Assembly (NCBI GenBank): GCA_964443415.1 | Contig: CAYUDC010000020.1 | Coordinates: 1 to 29,654 of the forward strand | Reading direction: 5' to 3' | Length of the DNA: 29,654 nt | DNA from: B1 sp964443415 | GTDB taxonomy: Bacteria > Bacteroidota > Bacteroidia > UKL13-3 | Program-made: the position numbers and the translations under genes | Shown: positions 1-9,234 of the stretch, in pieces | Layout of the letters: each line of letters opens with the position of its first letter | How positions within the stretch are numbered: position 1 is the first letter of the stretch | Notes under the pieces: model-generated | What the model was told of the DNA's origin: nothing | Databases searched by the model: none | What the model saw: only the letters and a program-made list of their open reading frames with translations

Positions 1-45
1 CACCTGAACCGCGCCCATGGTATCATGCTCTGTTCTAAATTCCAT
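1..45 (-). CDS. fumC: Fumarate hydratase class II (FumC-like), N-terminal fragment
   Basis: Reading leftward from the ATG at 45-43 gives MEFRTEHDTMGAVQV before the window edge. This matches the usual opening of the fumarase class II / aspartase superfamily (M-[EN]-[FY]-R-x-E-x-D-T-M-G-x-V-x-V, normally followed by the P-A-D-K-x-W-G-A-Q-T segment, which lies outside the window). Fumarase C interconverts fumarate and malate in the TCA cycle in the cytoplasm. Only 15 codons are present, so aspartate ammonia-lyase, which opens very similarly, cannot be excluded. The rest of the gene runs off the left edge. It is divergent from the small coiled-coil gene at 200. Confidence 0.7.
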   Translation of the reverse strand, partial: MEFRTEHDTMGAVQV

Positions 46-67
46 GTTGGTTTTTTTAATTATGGCG

Positions 68-75
68 CAAAAATA
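68..75 (-). promoter_or_regulatory. Possible -7 promoter box for the fumC-like gene
   Basis: On the minus strand, 75-68 reads TATTTTTG, an exact match to the Bacteroidota primary sigma factor -7 consensus TAnnTTTG. It lies 22 bases upstream of the ATG at 45, giving a short leader. No convincing TTG -33 element lies at the usual 19-22 base spacing, so the call rests on the -7 box alone. Confidence 0.4.
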
Positions 76-199
76 AGGGTTTGAACCCAATTAGATATTT
101 TTTTAAAATTCGAAATTTTCAATTTAACATTAAATTTCATAAATGTCAAGTATTGAATTAGTTATATTTATTTTATCTTAGTTTTCTAATCTAATTACT

Positions 200-559
200 A
201 TGGCTACAGACACTACCCAAAACCTTTTGTTTACAGAACACAGGGAATGGCTTTCTTATCTTGAAAGCGCCAAGCAACAGTTTGCAGATTTGCAATTAAG
301 ATTGCAAACCGGTTTAAATGGATTGAACCATTCGAGTATGCTTGCTAAAGCAGAATCTTTTCAAAACAGGTTTATCCGACAAAAAGAGGTGATTGATGAA
401 TTAAGACATGAAATTAAGCAGCATGAAAATCACCTAGAGAGTTTGGATCAACCCACTCATTTGCTATTACTAACCCATGTGAATTTGCGCGACCAGTATC
501 AACGTTTTTATGAGTTATTTATCGAACTGGAAAGAGATTTTGATGAATTCTTGGCTTAA
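200..559 (+). CDS. Small coiled-coil protein of unknown function
   Basis: This 119-residue protein has no signal peptide and no membrane segment, so it is probably cytoplasmic. Nearly the whole chain looks helical, rich in Glu, Gln, Leu, Lys and Arg with hydrophobic residues at heptad-like spacing, notably about residues 8-45 and 55-82, followed by a Leu-rich patch (LLLLTHVNL) and an acidic helix at the C-terminus. I do not recognise a named family. The ATG at 200 follows an AT-rich leader with no Shine-Dalgarno sequence, as is normal in this phylum. Its stop codon TAA (557-559) overlaps the stop of the convergent helicase gene: the shared TTAA at 556-559 ends both. Function is unknown; a scaffold or adaptor role would be a guess. 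Confidence 0.65.
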   Translation: MATDTTQNLLFTEHREWLSYLESAKQQFADLQLRLQTGLNGLNHSSMLAKAESFQNRFIRQKEVIDELRHEIKQHENHLESLDQPTHLLLLTHVNLRDQYQRFYELFIELERDFDEFLA

Positions 560-3500
560 TCCTCCTCGATTTCTGACATTCCAATTTTTTGCTTTTGATG
601 GGTGTAATAATTTTTCACAAAGGTGCACCAATGACAATCTTCTTTGTTGCAACCTGTCTTAAATTGTTTGTTCTGTATTCCTTCAAATGCACTTTTAATT
701 TGATCGGCAACAATTTCTAAGTCTTGAGGGTAAATTTCTACCAATTCTTTGTGGAATTGATAGGTGTTTTTCCCTTTGTCTCCAGCGCCTATTATGGGTT
801 CCACAAAATCGAAGATGGTTCTTTGCATATCCCAATTTTTCTGTACGTCATAATCCATCAACAGTTTGTAGAATACTGCCTGACGCCAATAATCTCCGCC
901 AAATTGGTCTTCAAACGAGGGCTCCTTTCCTTTTTCTATCGCTTTTGCAACTCCTTCTGGGTTGGGCCTTTTAAATTTATCTTTGGCATTTTTATAGGAG
1001 CCAGTTTTATAATCTATGACATCTACTAAATTGCCTGTAAACTCTAGTTTATCTAGTTTTCCATTGAGCGGAATACCTTTCACTACCACATTTCTGTAAG
1101 GCTTTTCTACACTGGTAACTTTATTCCAACCTCCTACATATTCTTGATAGTAGGCGGGTAAAATACTTTCACCATATTCTATTCGTCTTTTAAATTCTAT
1201 TTCGGTAAAGCTATCTCTGTTTCGTTTCATAAACCATTTAAAGTCGTTTACCAACTGTTCTATGCCTCCAAATTCCTTGTTTGGATGTGCATTCATTTTT
1301 CTAAATAGCTGCTCTAGGGCAAAGTGAATAGCCGACCCAAAGGTCATACTCGCACTCTTAGGTGCTGGTACTCGAATGAAATTATTAAAATAGAAACTGA
1401 TAGGGCATTTTAAATAGGTATTTAAGTGGGTAACACTTAAACTGTATTTCTCTAATAAAGAATCTGTAAAAGCATTGTCAATAATAGAATCTGGTATACC
1501 GCCTTGTTCTTTGGGTTGGGCTTTTTCCATGTATTCCATTACCATTTCTGGGTTAAAATCTATCACAGTTTCTTTTATCACCTCTTTGTCTTTTAACTCT
1601 GCTAAAAATCTAGATGGCTCTAGTTCTTTTTGGGTTAACTCGTAACTACAATAACTTAATTCAAGGTGTTTTCGAGCTCGGGTCAAACCAACATAAAATA
1701 GTCTTCTGGCTTCTTCTGCCTCATCTGCTGTGATTGTAAACAAATTGTCTGGTAGTTTAAACCCACGATTAATAGGGCTTTGATCCCATGTTTTACTATC
1801 ACAACCAATCATAAATACATAATCAAATTCTAATCCTTTGGCCGAATGAGCAGTGATAAAATTAACACCATTATTCGCATACCATACTTTTTCGGCGGGC
1901 AAATCTATATTGTCTTGCTGCATTAAGTCGAAGGTTTCGAGTAGGGTGGTCAAAGTATGATTAGCCTTCTTACCACATTCTAATTTTATAAAATCAAAGA
2001 ATGTTTGAAGTACTTCCATTTGCCAGCTTCTTTCACTTGCACTAAGAGCAGAGCCTAATAAGCCGCATTCTCGGATAATTGTGTGCAGTGTTTCTTGTGG
2101 GGTTTGGTTGAGGTTTACGGCAATTAAATGTTCTATCGTTTCAATGAAGCTTGCAAAATTATTGGGATGGCTGGTTTGGTTAAATAAATCGGGCTTTTTG
2201 GGTTGACCCAAAGTTTTAAGTTCCACACGCCAGTTGGTTTGACGTTCATTAAAATTTAAACGAGCAATGTTTAAAGAAAGCTTAGCAATTTCTTGGGTGT
2301 CTAAAGAAAACTCTTGAAAGTGCATCAATTCAAAAAGATAACTTTCTCCACTATGTGGTATTTTAGTTTCTGCCACTAAATATCGCATGATGGTGAGGAG
2401 TTTTAGCACCAAAGGTTCTTGTAATATGTTAATTCGTTTGCGGGTATTTACCTCTATTTCTTTTTCTTTAAAGTAACGAACCATCTCATCTGCTTGGGCA
2501 TGTTTTCTATAGATAATTGCAATCTCGCTCATGCTTACGCCTTGAGATTTTAAATCAAGAATGCGCTCGCAAATACTTGCACTTTCATGTATGGCGTGAT
2601 AGTATTTTTTAAGGATAGGTTCGCTTGGATTAATTTGTCTTTCTGGGTTTGCTGCCAGTAAGTGTTTTTGATGATTAATTCTTTGGGTATTATTTTGTAT
2701 GAGTGCTTCTGCAGCATTTAAAATAGGGGCTGTAGAGCGGTAATTTTCTTCTAAGGTAACAAGGTTTAGGTTCGACCCAAATTGCTTTACAAAAAGTTCT
2801 ATATTGGCAATACTAGCACCTTGAAACCTATAGATACTTTGATCGTCGTCGCCAACTGCAAAGATGTTAGGAGAGTCCCAATAGCTAATTAACTCTTGCA
2901 ATAAATCGTTTTGAGAGCCACTGGTATCTTGAAATTCATCTACGAGAATATATTGAAATCTTTCCTGGTAATTGGCCAACATCGCTGGGTCGTTTCTAAA
3001 GGCTTTTAGCACCCAAAGAATCATATCGCTAAAATCGTAACGGTAATTTTTTATCAGCAGTTCTTGAAAGGGTTCAAACAATAAAACGCCTGCTTTTAGC
3101 AGTTCCATTTTTCTATACTCTTCATTGAGTTTGTCTGTTTTTAAATCACCTGCTTCATGGTAGCCACCTTCTTTCTTTTTGGTTTTTTTCTTATAGGTAT
3201 ATTCTTCTCTTAAAGGCAAGTCTTTGCAATACTCATCAATCTTTTGTAGCAAGTAATCTGTTTGCCAATCTTCTTTTTTCATGATAGCAAATAGCGTACT
3301 AAGCCTTCCTATCTCGTAGTATGGGTCGCCGGTATATCTTTTTAGAACATGATTTTTGGGCAGCTCATCAATCATCTGCCTGAGAAATTGATTCTCTTCG
3401 AGCTTGCTTATGGGGTCGAGGTTTCTGTAACCAAAATAATCAAGATTTTCTTGAATCACTAAATTGCAAAAGGCATGAAAGGTGGCAATTTGTACACGAT

Positions 3501-3768
3501 AGGCATCTGGCCCAATAAAGTTCTGTAACCTTTTGCGCATGGCTACAGTGCCTGCGTCTGTATAAGTTAAACAAAGAATGTTTTCTGGATGAACATCTGT
3601 TTGTATGAGAATATTGGCAATACGTGACGCTAAAATTTGTGTTTTACCTGTACCTGGCCCTGCCAAAACCATTACAGGCCCATCTATTTGGTTTACCGCA
3701 ACTTTTTGTTGGGCATTTAAAGCATCATAAATTTCAGTAAATTTTTCAGTGTAATTTTTAACCGCCAT
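556..3768 (-). CDS. UvrD/Rep-family DNA helicase with C-terminal PD-(D/E)XK nuclease domain
   Basis: This 1070-residue superfamily 1A helicase is fused to a RecB/AddB-type nuclease domain and probably acts in DNA break processing or repair in the cytoplasm. Visible helicase motifs: Walker A GPGTGKT (about residue 37-43), motif Ia around LTYTDAGT, motif II VDEFQDT (about 275-281), motif III VGDDDQSIYRFQGA, motif IV EENYRST, motif V HSAKGLEFD (about 642) and motif VI YVGLTRARK (about 695). The C-terminal third carries the nuclease pattern: a lead-in LKCP (about 788), G-S-A-I-H, an Asp in GKLDKLEF and DYKTG (about 918). It ends with three clustered cysteines (C-x4-C-x2-C, about 1040-1049). With the LKCP cysteine these could bind a 4Fe-4S cluster as in AddB or Cas4; that is inference. 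It is the last gene of the porU-porV-ispF unit, 25 bases after ispF. It is not a canonical RecB or AddA, and no AddB/RecC partner is nearby. Confidence 0.88.
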   Translation of the reverse strand: MAVKNYTEKFTEIYDALNAQQKVAVNQIDGPVMVLAGPGTGKTQILASRIANILIQTDVHPENILCLTYTDAGTVAMRKRLQNFIGPDAYRVQIATFHAFCNLVIQENLDYFGYRNLDPISKLEENQFLRQMIDELPKNHVLKRYTGDPYYEIGRLSTLFAIMKKEDWQTDYLLQKIDEYCKDLPLREEYTYKKKTKKKEGGYHEAGDLKTDKLNEEYRKMELLKAGVLLFEPFQELLIKNYRYDFSDMILWVLKAFRNDPAMLANYQERFQYILVDEFQDTSGSQNDLLQELISYWDSPNIFAVGDDDQSIYRFQGASIANIELFVKQFGSNLNLVTLEENYRSTAPILNAAEALIQNNTQRINHQKHLLAANPERQINPSEPILKKYYHAIHESASICERILDLKSQGVSMSEIAIIYRKHAQADEMVRYFKEKEIEVNTRKRINILQEPLVLKLLTIMRYLVAETKIPHSGESYLFELMHFQEFSLDTQEIAKLSLNIARLNFNERQTNWRVELKTLGQPKKPDLFNQTSHPNNFASFIETIEHLIAVNLNQTPQETLHTIIRECGLLGSALSASERSWQMEVLQTFFDFIKLECGKKANHTLTTLLETFDLMQQDNIDLPAEKVWYANNGVNFITAHSAKGLEFDYVFMIGCDSKTWDQSPINRGFKLPDNLFTITADEAEEARRLFYVGLTRARKHLELSYCSYELTQKELEPSRFLAELKDKEVIKETVIDFNPEMVMEYMEKAQPKEQGGIPDSIIDNAFTDSLLEKYSLSVTHLNTYLKCPISFYFNNFIRVPAPKSASMTFGSAIHFALEQLFRKMNAHPNKEFGGIEQLVNDFKWFMKRNRDSFTEIEFKRRIEYGESILPAYYQEYVGGWNKVTSVEKPYRNVVVKGIPLNGKLDKLEFTGNLVDVIDYKTGSYKNAKDKFKRPNPEGVAKAIEKGKEPSFEDQFGGDYWRQAVFYKLLMDYDVQKNWDMQRTIFDFVEPIIGAGDKGKNTYQFHKELVEIYPQDLEIVADQIKSAFEGIQNKQFKTGCNKEDCHWCTFVKNYYTHQKQKIGMSEIEED
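2198..2211. repeat. Iterated near-palindrome, full 14 bp form
   Basis: TTGGGTTGACCCAA: 6 bp inverted arms around a TG centre, inside the helicase gene. It is one of eleven matches in the window to GGKTYRAMCC. The others are 78-87, 1680-1689, 2769-2778, 8016-8025, 9015-9024, 15695-15704, 16758-16767, 23467-23476, 26996-27005 and 27890-27899. See the findings. Confidence 0.5.
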
Positions 3769-3793
3769 AGGGTTTCAAATTACAGCAATGCGA

Positions 3794-4267
3794 TTAAATT
3801 TTTACTAACAAAACAGCGGCATATGCCACAATTCCTTCTTTTCTACCAATAAATCCCATTTTCTCATTGGTGGTAGCTTTGATGGATACATCGTCAATGG
3901 ATATGCCTGCTATTTCCGCAATTTTGCTACGCATACTCAAGGCATGTGGCATTATCTTGGGACTTTCGCAAACCACAGAGCTATCTATATTGCCAATTTT
4001 ATAGCCCTTCTCTTGGATGAGTGAAATAGTTTTTGCGAAGATGATTTTGCTATCTATTCCTTTGTTTTCTTGAGAGGTATCTGGGAAGTGAATACCAATA
4101 TCGCCAAGAGCCAAGGCTCCAAGCACCGCGTCGCTAATGGCATGTAATAGCACATCTGCATCACTGTGCCCAAGAATGCCTTTTTGTGCGGGAATTTTTA
4201 TACCACCTAGCCAGAAATCTCTGCCTTCAACCAGTTGGTGAACATCAAATCCAAATCCTATGCGCAT
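3794..4267 (-). CDS. ispF: 2-C-methyl-D-erythritol 2,4-cyclodiphosphate synthase
   Basis: IspF converts CDP-methylerythritol 2-phosphate to the cyclic 2,4-diphosphate with release of CMP in the MEP isoprenoid pathway, in the cytoplasm. The 157 residues match the family's usual length. Seen directly: the metal-binding D-V-H at residues 8-10 (GFGFDVHQL), the GHSDADVLLHAISDA block with the third metal-ligand histidine near residue 42, the GDIGIHFPD block, and the C-terminal ATTNEKMGFIGRKEGI signature used in CMP and phosphate binding. The start ATG lies one base after the porV stop, so the two are surely co-transcribed and probably translationally coupled. No other MEP-pathway gene is present; its place inside a secretion operon is probably incidental operon packing. 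Confidence 0.97.
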   Translation of the reverse strand: MRIGFGFDVHQLVEGRDFWLGGIKIPAQKGILGHSDADVLLHAISDAVLGALALGDIGIHFPDTSQENKGIDSKIIFAKTISLIQEKGYKIGNIDSSVVCESPKIMPHALSMRSKIAEIAGISIDDVSIKATTNEKMGFIGRKEGIVAYAAVLLVKI

Positions 4268-4268
4268 G

Positions 4269-5534
4269 CTAATTTACTGGCGTTTTTTTGTCTTCTTCGT
4301 TCTGACTAACGAATGCGTCTAAGTCGAACAACATCGAAAAACGAATGGTTCTTTCAAGCGGATTTCTTTGCTCTATTGGAACTAAATAGGATAAGTCTAA
4401 GCCAAATACGTTAAATCTAAAACCTGCACCAAAGGTTAAGTATTTTCTATTTCCCTTGGTAGGTGGTTCGTGAAAATAACCTGCTCTTAAGGCAAATTGC
4501 TTGTCGTACCAATACTCTAAACCAGCAGAAATATTTATTTCTTGCATCTCTTCTTTAAATCCATTTGGGGCATCATTAAACGATTGTAACATCCCTTGTA
4601 TTACCGGTGGATTAGGGTCTTTACCCTTTTCAATAATGAGGTTGTTATCCGAGTCAAAAACATAATCACCCAATGAATCTCTTAAGTAAACTGGATTGGA
4701 TGGAACCAGCAATTTGTTAAAGTCTAAAGCAAAAGCCAAGGTATTGTATTGGTCTATTTCAACCTGGGCATAGCCACCCACACGCATATTGATGGGAATA
4801 AAATTCTCATTGATTTTAGAGGTATAACTAATTTTAGAACCAATATTAGTAATAGCTGCACCAATACCATAGTTCATGGTATACTTTTTATCTTCGAATT
4901 TTACTTTGGTTTTATTTCTATAGTATGCGGTAATGTCGCCAGCAAAAGCATTTCCAGCTCTTACATCTGTTTGCGAGCGGTTGAGGGCTCCTGCTAAATC
5001 AGAACGAATATATCGCATGGCAATTCCCAAAGAGAAATAGTCAGAAAGTTTAGAAGCATATCCTACATCGAGGGCAAATTCATTGGGTGTATAATCGCCA
5101 GTACTGCTTCCAAACTGGTCTGTAAAATTAATCTGACCCATCGAAAAGTAGCGCAAAGAACCTGCAATAGCAGAACGATTATTTACTTTGGTATAACCAG
5201 TTAAATAGGCAAGTGAGATATCTGGTACAAGGCTTCTAAGCCATGGGGTGTATGAAAGTCCAATTGAACCTTTTTTATCATTAAATGGAAGTTTAGAAAT
5301 GTTCCAATGCATCGCATAGGGGTCGTTGGGTGTAGCAACACCAGCGTCTCCCATAGCACCACTCCGGGCTTCGGGTGTAATCATTAAAAATGGAACTGCG
5401 GTGGTAATGGTATTCTGCCTTCCATCCAATTGTGAGTTAGACCCTGCAATCTGAGCCGTACTATCCGTAAAACTTAAGCCAGTAAAAAGAGCGCCAAGCA
5501 TTACATTTTTAAAACTTATCATTCTATTTTTCAT
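4269..5534 (-). CDS. porV: T9SS outer-membrane beta-barrel protein PorV (LptO)
   Basis: PorV is the FadL-like outer-membrane barrel of the type IX secretion system. It collects exported cargo from the translocon and delivers it to the PorU sortase. I place the start at the ATG at 5534 (421 residues), because a classic signal peptide follows directly (MKNRMISFKNVMLGALF, ending near STAQ). An upstream ATG at 5579 would add 15 residues before the signal peptide. Family hallmarks are MGDAGVATPNDPYAMHWN near the N-terminus, the SYTPWLRSLVPDISLAYL block, repeated amphipathic beta strands and a C-terminal strand ending with aromatic residues (RFSMLFDLDAF). It lies 46 bases downstream of porU and one base upstream of ispF. 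The porU-porV pairing and nearby gldJ match the arrangement known from Flavobacterium johnsoniae. Confidence 0.93.
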   Translation of the reverse strand: MKNRMISFKNVMLGALFTGLSFTDSTAQIAGSNSQLDGRQNTITTAVPFLMITPEARSGAMGDAGVATPNDPYAMHWNISKLPFNDKKGSIGLSYTPWLRSLVPDISLAYLTGYTKVNNRSAIAGSLRYFSMGQINFTDQFGSSTGDYTPNEFALDVGYASKLSDYFSLGIAMRYIRSDLAGALNRSQTDVRAGNAFAGDITAYYRNKTKVKFEDKKYTMNYGIGAAITNIGSKISYTSKINENFIPINMRVGGYAQVEIDQYNTLAFALDFNKLLVPSNPVYLRDSLGDYVFDSDNNLIIEKGKDPNPPVIQGMLQSFNDAPNGFKEEMQEINISAGLEYWYDKQFALRAGYFHEPPTKGNRKYLTFGAGFRFNVFGLDLSYLVPIEQRNPLERTIRFSMLFDLDAFVSQNEEDKKTPVN

Positions 5535-5580
5535 GTTCACTATTCTAAGCAAAAATAAGGAAGGGTTTAACTTAAGCAAC

Positions 5581-8500
5581 TTAATTTAAAAGTAGGAGTT
5601 TTTCAATTTTCTCTATCAAAGGTTTTCCCTCCGATTTAACTTTAACCTTATAGATGTAAACGCCATTGGCTAACCTATCTCCATATTCATCTTTTCCGTC
5701 CCAAACAAAAGACTCAAAGTGTGACCCATCCGCAAAAAACTGATCTTGGAAGCTTTTTACCAATTTTCCATTAACGGTAAAAATTTGAAGTAATACCTGC
5801 AAATTTTCTCCTCTCAAATTGTGGTCGAAATGGAAAGTAGTTTTGGTGGTAAAAGGATTTGGGTAGTTTAATAGGTTGGCAATGCTAGGCTTTTCATTGC
5901 TCTTTACTTCAAAAGTTAGGCTCGCTTCTGATGGATTATTGTAAGTATCAAATGCTTTAAACTTTAAAGTGTGTTTTCCTGCTGGTAAATCTTTGAGTTC
6001 GTATACTACCTCACCACTTTGATAACTATCTAAAGTGGCCTGATAATAGTCGTTTACCACTACGCTTTGGGTGAGGTTATCATTTAAATGAAAGCTTAAA
6101 TCCCTGCCAATTCCTCTTCCAGTGGTATTGATTCCGTTTTGATCAAAAAGCTTTACAATTAGTTTTGAGTTTTGTCCGGTTAATCCACCATTTACAAAGT
6201 TTTCATTGTTTAAAAATAGTTTAATTTCTGGCCCAATATTATCACCAGATACATTGTTTCCTGTTCCACCAATCAGAATGGTATTGGTAAAACCGTTGGC
6301 ATCAATTGCATTTGTGTTTGCGTAATAAGAAATTTTGCCATTCCCAAACTCGTAGGCAATATCTTTAGGTACAATAAAACTAAAAGTAAACTCACCATTT
6401 ACAACACTGGCTTTGCCTCTATATAATACATTGTTTTGCATTTGAAAAGGCACCTTGTTATTATCGGCAGTGTTTCCAAGGGTTTGGTACCTGGCAAATT
6501 TATCAAACACGATAGGATAGACCACCCCATTAAAGTTTGAAAGTTTAGCTCCATTGATATCGTACACTTCTCCTTTTACTTCAAACTTTTGGAGTGCTTT
6601 CAGTGTATCATTAAAATTGGCAATGGGTGTTCCATTTATCTGTGTAGTTCTTACATTTAATTTTGGATAGGCAATCTTAATAAATGGATCACCAAGCAGT
6701 ACAAAATTTCTGGTATTTTTATCATTGTAATCATTCTTGGTGAACCTAATGATATCGCCTAATCTTGGTGGGTTTATCTGTGAGAGTGAATCGAAGCCTA
6801 CATGTCGGTAAAAGGCATTATTAAGAGATAAGTTTTGTCCGCTAAATACCAATCTTACGGTAGTAAAAAGTGCAATGGCACCTCCAACAGGATTTAATAA
6901 AACCAATTCGCCAGCAGAATACCTATTAGGGTCATCAAACCTACTAAACTCACAAGTGGCAGTTAAAAACATGGGCAACTTTACCCCATTTTCTACCTTG
7001 CCATTTGTCCAACTATTTACATCATCAATGCCCATTACCCTTTCGGCAGTGAGTCCAACTTCACCTCCGTGGCCAGTATAATTAAAAATCAGACATCCAT
7101 TTTCTATGCTGTTATTAATGGCTTTTTTAGCATCTGGATACCTCGCTCCACCCGCTGTACTTTCTAATGGATAGGCATCTAAGAAAATCTTTTCTACATT
7201 AAATTCTGGGTAGTTATTCAGTACATTAGAGGCTAAGCCATTGGCCTGATTGATGTGCAAGCTATTGTCTCCATCATCAGCAGAAAATACGATTCGATTT
7301 CTCCAGTTTCCAAATGCCTCTATAGAGGTATAAGAAATAATCTTATCCACCATATTTTTTGCCTCTTCTTCATTGGTTACAATCAACCTACCTAAACCAA
7401 TATCTAAGGTTTCTTTTACACCTTGCCAAGCATCTTCTGGCTCATCCCACAATCCTTCATTGTCATCTAAAAAGCCAAAGTAATCATCGCTGCAATAAGA
7501 TAAAGTTGGACTAAAAGACTCCGCACTTTCGAAGGTTGGTATATAATTGGTATTTGGATTCTGACGGTATTTGTAATCAAAAGAAGCGCGTCCAAAGAAT
7601 AGAGCAATTTTAGGGGCTAGGGCAGGACTAGAAGCTTTTATATAAAACATCCTTAAGAAATCTTTGATGGCGGTGATGTCTTGCGAACCACCAGAAAATT
7701 CATTGTAAATTTCTTGAATGTTTACCACATGAATAGAAAGTCCTTGTGTTTTTTGATGATGTTCTGCTAATCTCAATGCTTGTTTAGTAAAGGCAGGATG
7801 GGTAATAATAAATCCATCTGGAATACTTAACGCATGAAGATTTTGGTTGGCCAAGGTTTGCCAGCCAGAAATTTGAAGGTAATTACTACCATCAAAAATG
7901 GCAAAGGTTTTAAGGGTGTCTGTGGCAGCATTGTAAATATAGTTGCCACTCATTAAACTACCTTCAATTATACCAGGCTGTAATGGTTGGGTAACATCCC
8001 AAATAAAAAGGTTTCGGTTCGACCCAACCTGATACGTTACAGTTTTACCTGCGCCAATATGGCTCGCATCTTTAAATACAAAATTGCCATTGGTATTTCG
8101 TAAGGTGGCATTGGCTTGTATCTCAAAAAAATCTAACCAGCCCACACTTCCCGAGGCGGGTTTGTTATAAACATAATTAAGGGTAAAGTTTGCCGCCGAA
8201 GGGGTAAATGTTGTTTTGTTGATGATGAGCCCACAAGTATAAGGTGCCTCATAGCCGGGGCTAATGCTGCTACAACTTTGGCTAAGAACAATATTATTGC
8301 CTAATTTTATATCAAATGTGCTTGGAAAAAATGACCTTGCGGTGACTGAAGATTTTAACTGAACTGCCGAACCATTTACCCAATTGGGTATGCTTACATT
8401 AAAGGATTGTTGGATTACTCTATCAAATTCTTCGCCTACCCATACTTTTCCTGATTTTATGAGGTTAGAAACTTCATTATTGTAAACCTGCAAATGCTTA

Positions 8501-9081
8501 TAGGTAGATATGGTGGTATCTGTATTGCTAGGCGTATTTATTTTTTGTATTCTTTTGCCTGGGCTGTTTCCTAAGGTAAGAAAGTAATAGGTGGTATCTG
8601 AGTATAGGTTAGAATTAAATGAAAATTCTTTGGTATTGTAGTCATAGTTCCATTGGTTGATTTGGGATTCGCCGTAGAAAAGGATAAAATCACCAGCATT
8701 TAATTTGCCATCGGCTTCTCCTTGCACTTGAATGGCTATTTCTTCTAAATCATCAATTCTTGGAATACTATTTTTTGCAGGTAACATGCCTGCACCTCTT
8801 CCATATAACTTTAAATTTCTAGGGTCTAATTGTTCAACATTAAAGCCCATGCTTTTAAGTAAGGCTTGGTCTATTCGGTAAATTCCGTTTTGGGTGGTGG
8901 CAATTTTGTACCAAATTCCAGAAGCCAAAACAGAATTTGAAGCAAAAACCGGTTTTTTATTTTGGGATTTTACACGCTGCTCATTTGTGACAGTTTGCGC
9001 TGTGGCATAAGCTAGGGTCAACCCAGCTAACAATGTGAAAGATAGTCTTTTAAATAAAAGAAATTTCAGGGTTTTATTCAT
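5581..9081 (-). CDS. porU: T9SS sortase PorU, gingipain-type (C25) cysteine peptidase
   Basis: PorU removes the C-terminal sorting domain from T9SS cargo at the cell surface and attaches the cargo to anionic lipopolysaccharide. The 1166-residue length is close to that of Porphyromonas PorU. Seen: a signal peptide (about 1-28, ending A-T-A-Q), a long N-terminal beta-rich region, then the C25 peptidase fold. Its catalytic histidine is in NYTGHGGEVG (about residue 665) and its cysteine in FLTATCEFSRFDDP (about 708). Ig-like segments follow, then a C-terminal domain with NYPNPFTTKTTFHF and LANGVYIYKVKV. That resembles a T9SS type A sorting domain or FlgD-like Ig domain, which PorU proteins are known to carry. 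It is the first gene of the leftward porU-porV-ispF-helicase unit and is divergent from the PorP/SprF pair. Confidence 0.95.
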   Translation of the reverse strand: MNKTLKFLLFKRLSFTLLAGLTLAYATAQTVTNEQRVKSQNKKPVFASNSVLASGIWYKIATTQNGIYRIDQALLKSMGFNVEQLDPRNLKLYGRGAGMLPAKNSIPRIDDLEEIAIQVQGEADGKLNAGDFILFYGESQINQWNYDYNTKEFSFNSNLYSDTTYYFLTLGNSPGKRIQKINTPSNTDTTISTYKHLQVYNNEVSNLIKSGKVWVGEEFDRVIQQSFNVSIPNWVNGSAVQLKSSVTARSFFPSTFDIKLGNNIVLSQSCSSISPGYEAPYTCGLIINKTTFTPSAANFTLNYVYNKPASGSVGWLDFFEIQANATLRNTNGNFVFKDASHIGAGKTVTYQVGSNRNLFIWDVTQPLQPGIIEGSLMSGNYIYNAATDTLKTFAIFDGSNYLQISGWQTLANQNLHALSIPDGFIITHPAFTKQALRLAEHHQKTQGLSIHVVNIQEIYNEFSGGSQDITAIKDFLRMFYIKASSPALAPKIALFFGRASFDYKYRQNPNTNYIPTFESAESFSPTLSYCSDDYFGFLDDNEGLWDEPEDAWQGVKETLDIGLGRLIVTNEEEAKNMVDKIISYTSIEAFGNWRNRIVFSADDGDNSLHINQANGLASNVLNNYPEFNVEKIFLDAYPLESTAGGARYPDAKKAINNSIENGCLIFNYTGHGGEVGLTAERVMGIDDVNSWTNGKVENGVKLPMFLTATCEFSRFDDPNRYSAGELVLLNPVGGAIALFTTVRLVFSGQNLSLNNAFYRHVGFDSLSQINPPRLGDIIRFTKNDYNDKNTRNFVLLGDPFIKIAYPKLNVRTTQINGTPIANFNDTLKALQKFEVKGEVYDINGAKLSNFNGVVYPIVFDKFARYQTLGNTADNNKVPFQMQNNVLYRGKASVVNGEFTFSFIVPKDIAYEFGNGKISYYANTNAIDANGFTNTILIGGTGNNVSGDNIGPEIKLFLNNENFVNGGLTGQNSKLIVKLFDQNGINTTGRGIGRDLSFHLNDNLTQSVVVNDYYQATLDSYQSGEVVYELKDLPAGKHTLKFKAFDTYNNPSEASLTFEVKSNEKPSIANLLNYPNPFTTKTTFHFDHNLRGENLQVLLQIFTVNGKLVKSFQDQFFADGSHFESFVWDGKDEYGDRLANGVYIYKVKVKSEGKPLIEKIEKLLLLN

Positions 9082-9234
9082 TGCTTCGCTTAAAATAATT
9101 GAACTTTTAGGTCGTTAGGTGCATACAATAACGACAACAAATTAAAGTAAATTGTTTGAACACGTAACAACATATTAAAACTATTCTTATAATTGCAATT
9201 CTGTGTTTTTAAATTAGGGCCATTAAACTAATCA
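9082..9234. promoter_or_regulatory. Divergent intergenic region between porU and the first porP/sprF gene
   Basis: This 153-base AT-rich spacer must hold the promoters of both the leftward porU unit and the rightward PorP/SprF gene. On the plus strand TATAATTG at 9188-9195 is one base from the TAnnTTTG -7 consensus, about 40 bases before the ATG at 9235. The nearest upstream TTG (9156-9158) is too distant for standard spacing. I see no convincing box for porU and no hairpin. Confidence 0.4.

Noticed and set aside
78..87. GGTTTGAACC-type motifs resemble the GGTTCRA T-loop of tRNA genes
   Set aside because: No acceptor stem, anticodon arm or CCA end could be found around any copy, and most copies are inside well-supported coding frames; the spacing is also one base short of a T-arm.
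8944..8957. Perfect palindrome AAAAACCGGTTTTT
   Set aside because: It lies near the 5-prime end of porU in coding sequence for ordinary residues; no second copy and no sign of regulatory use.
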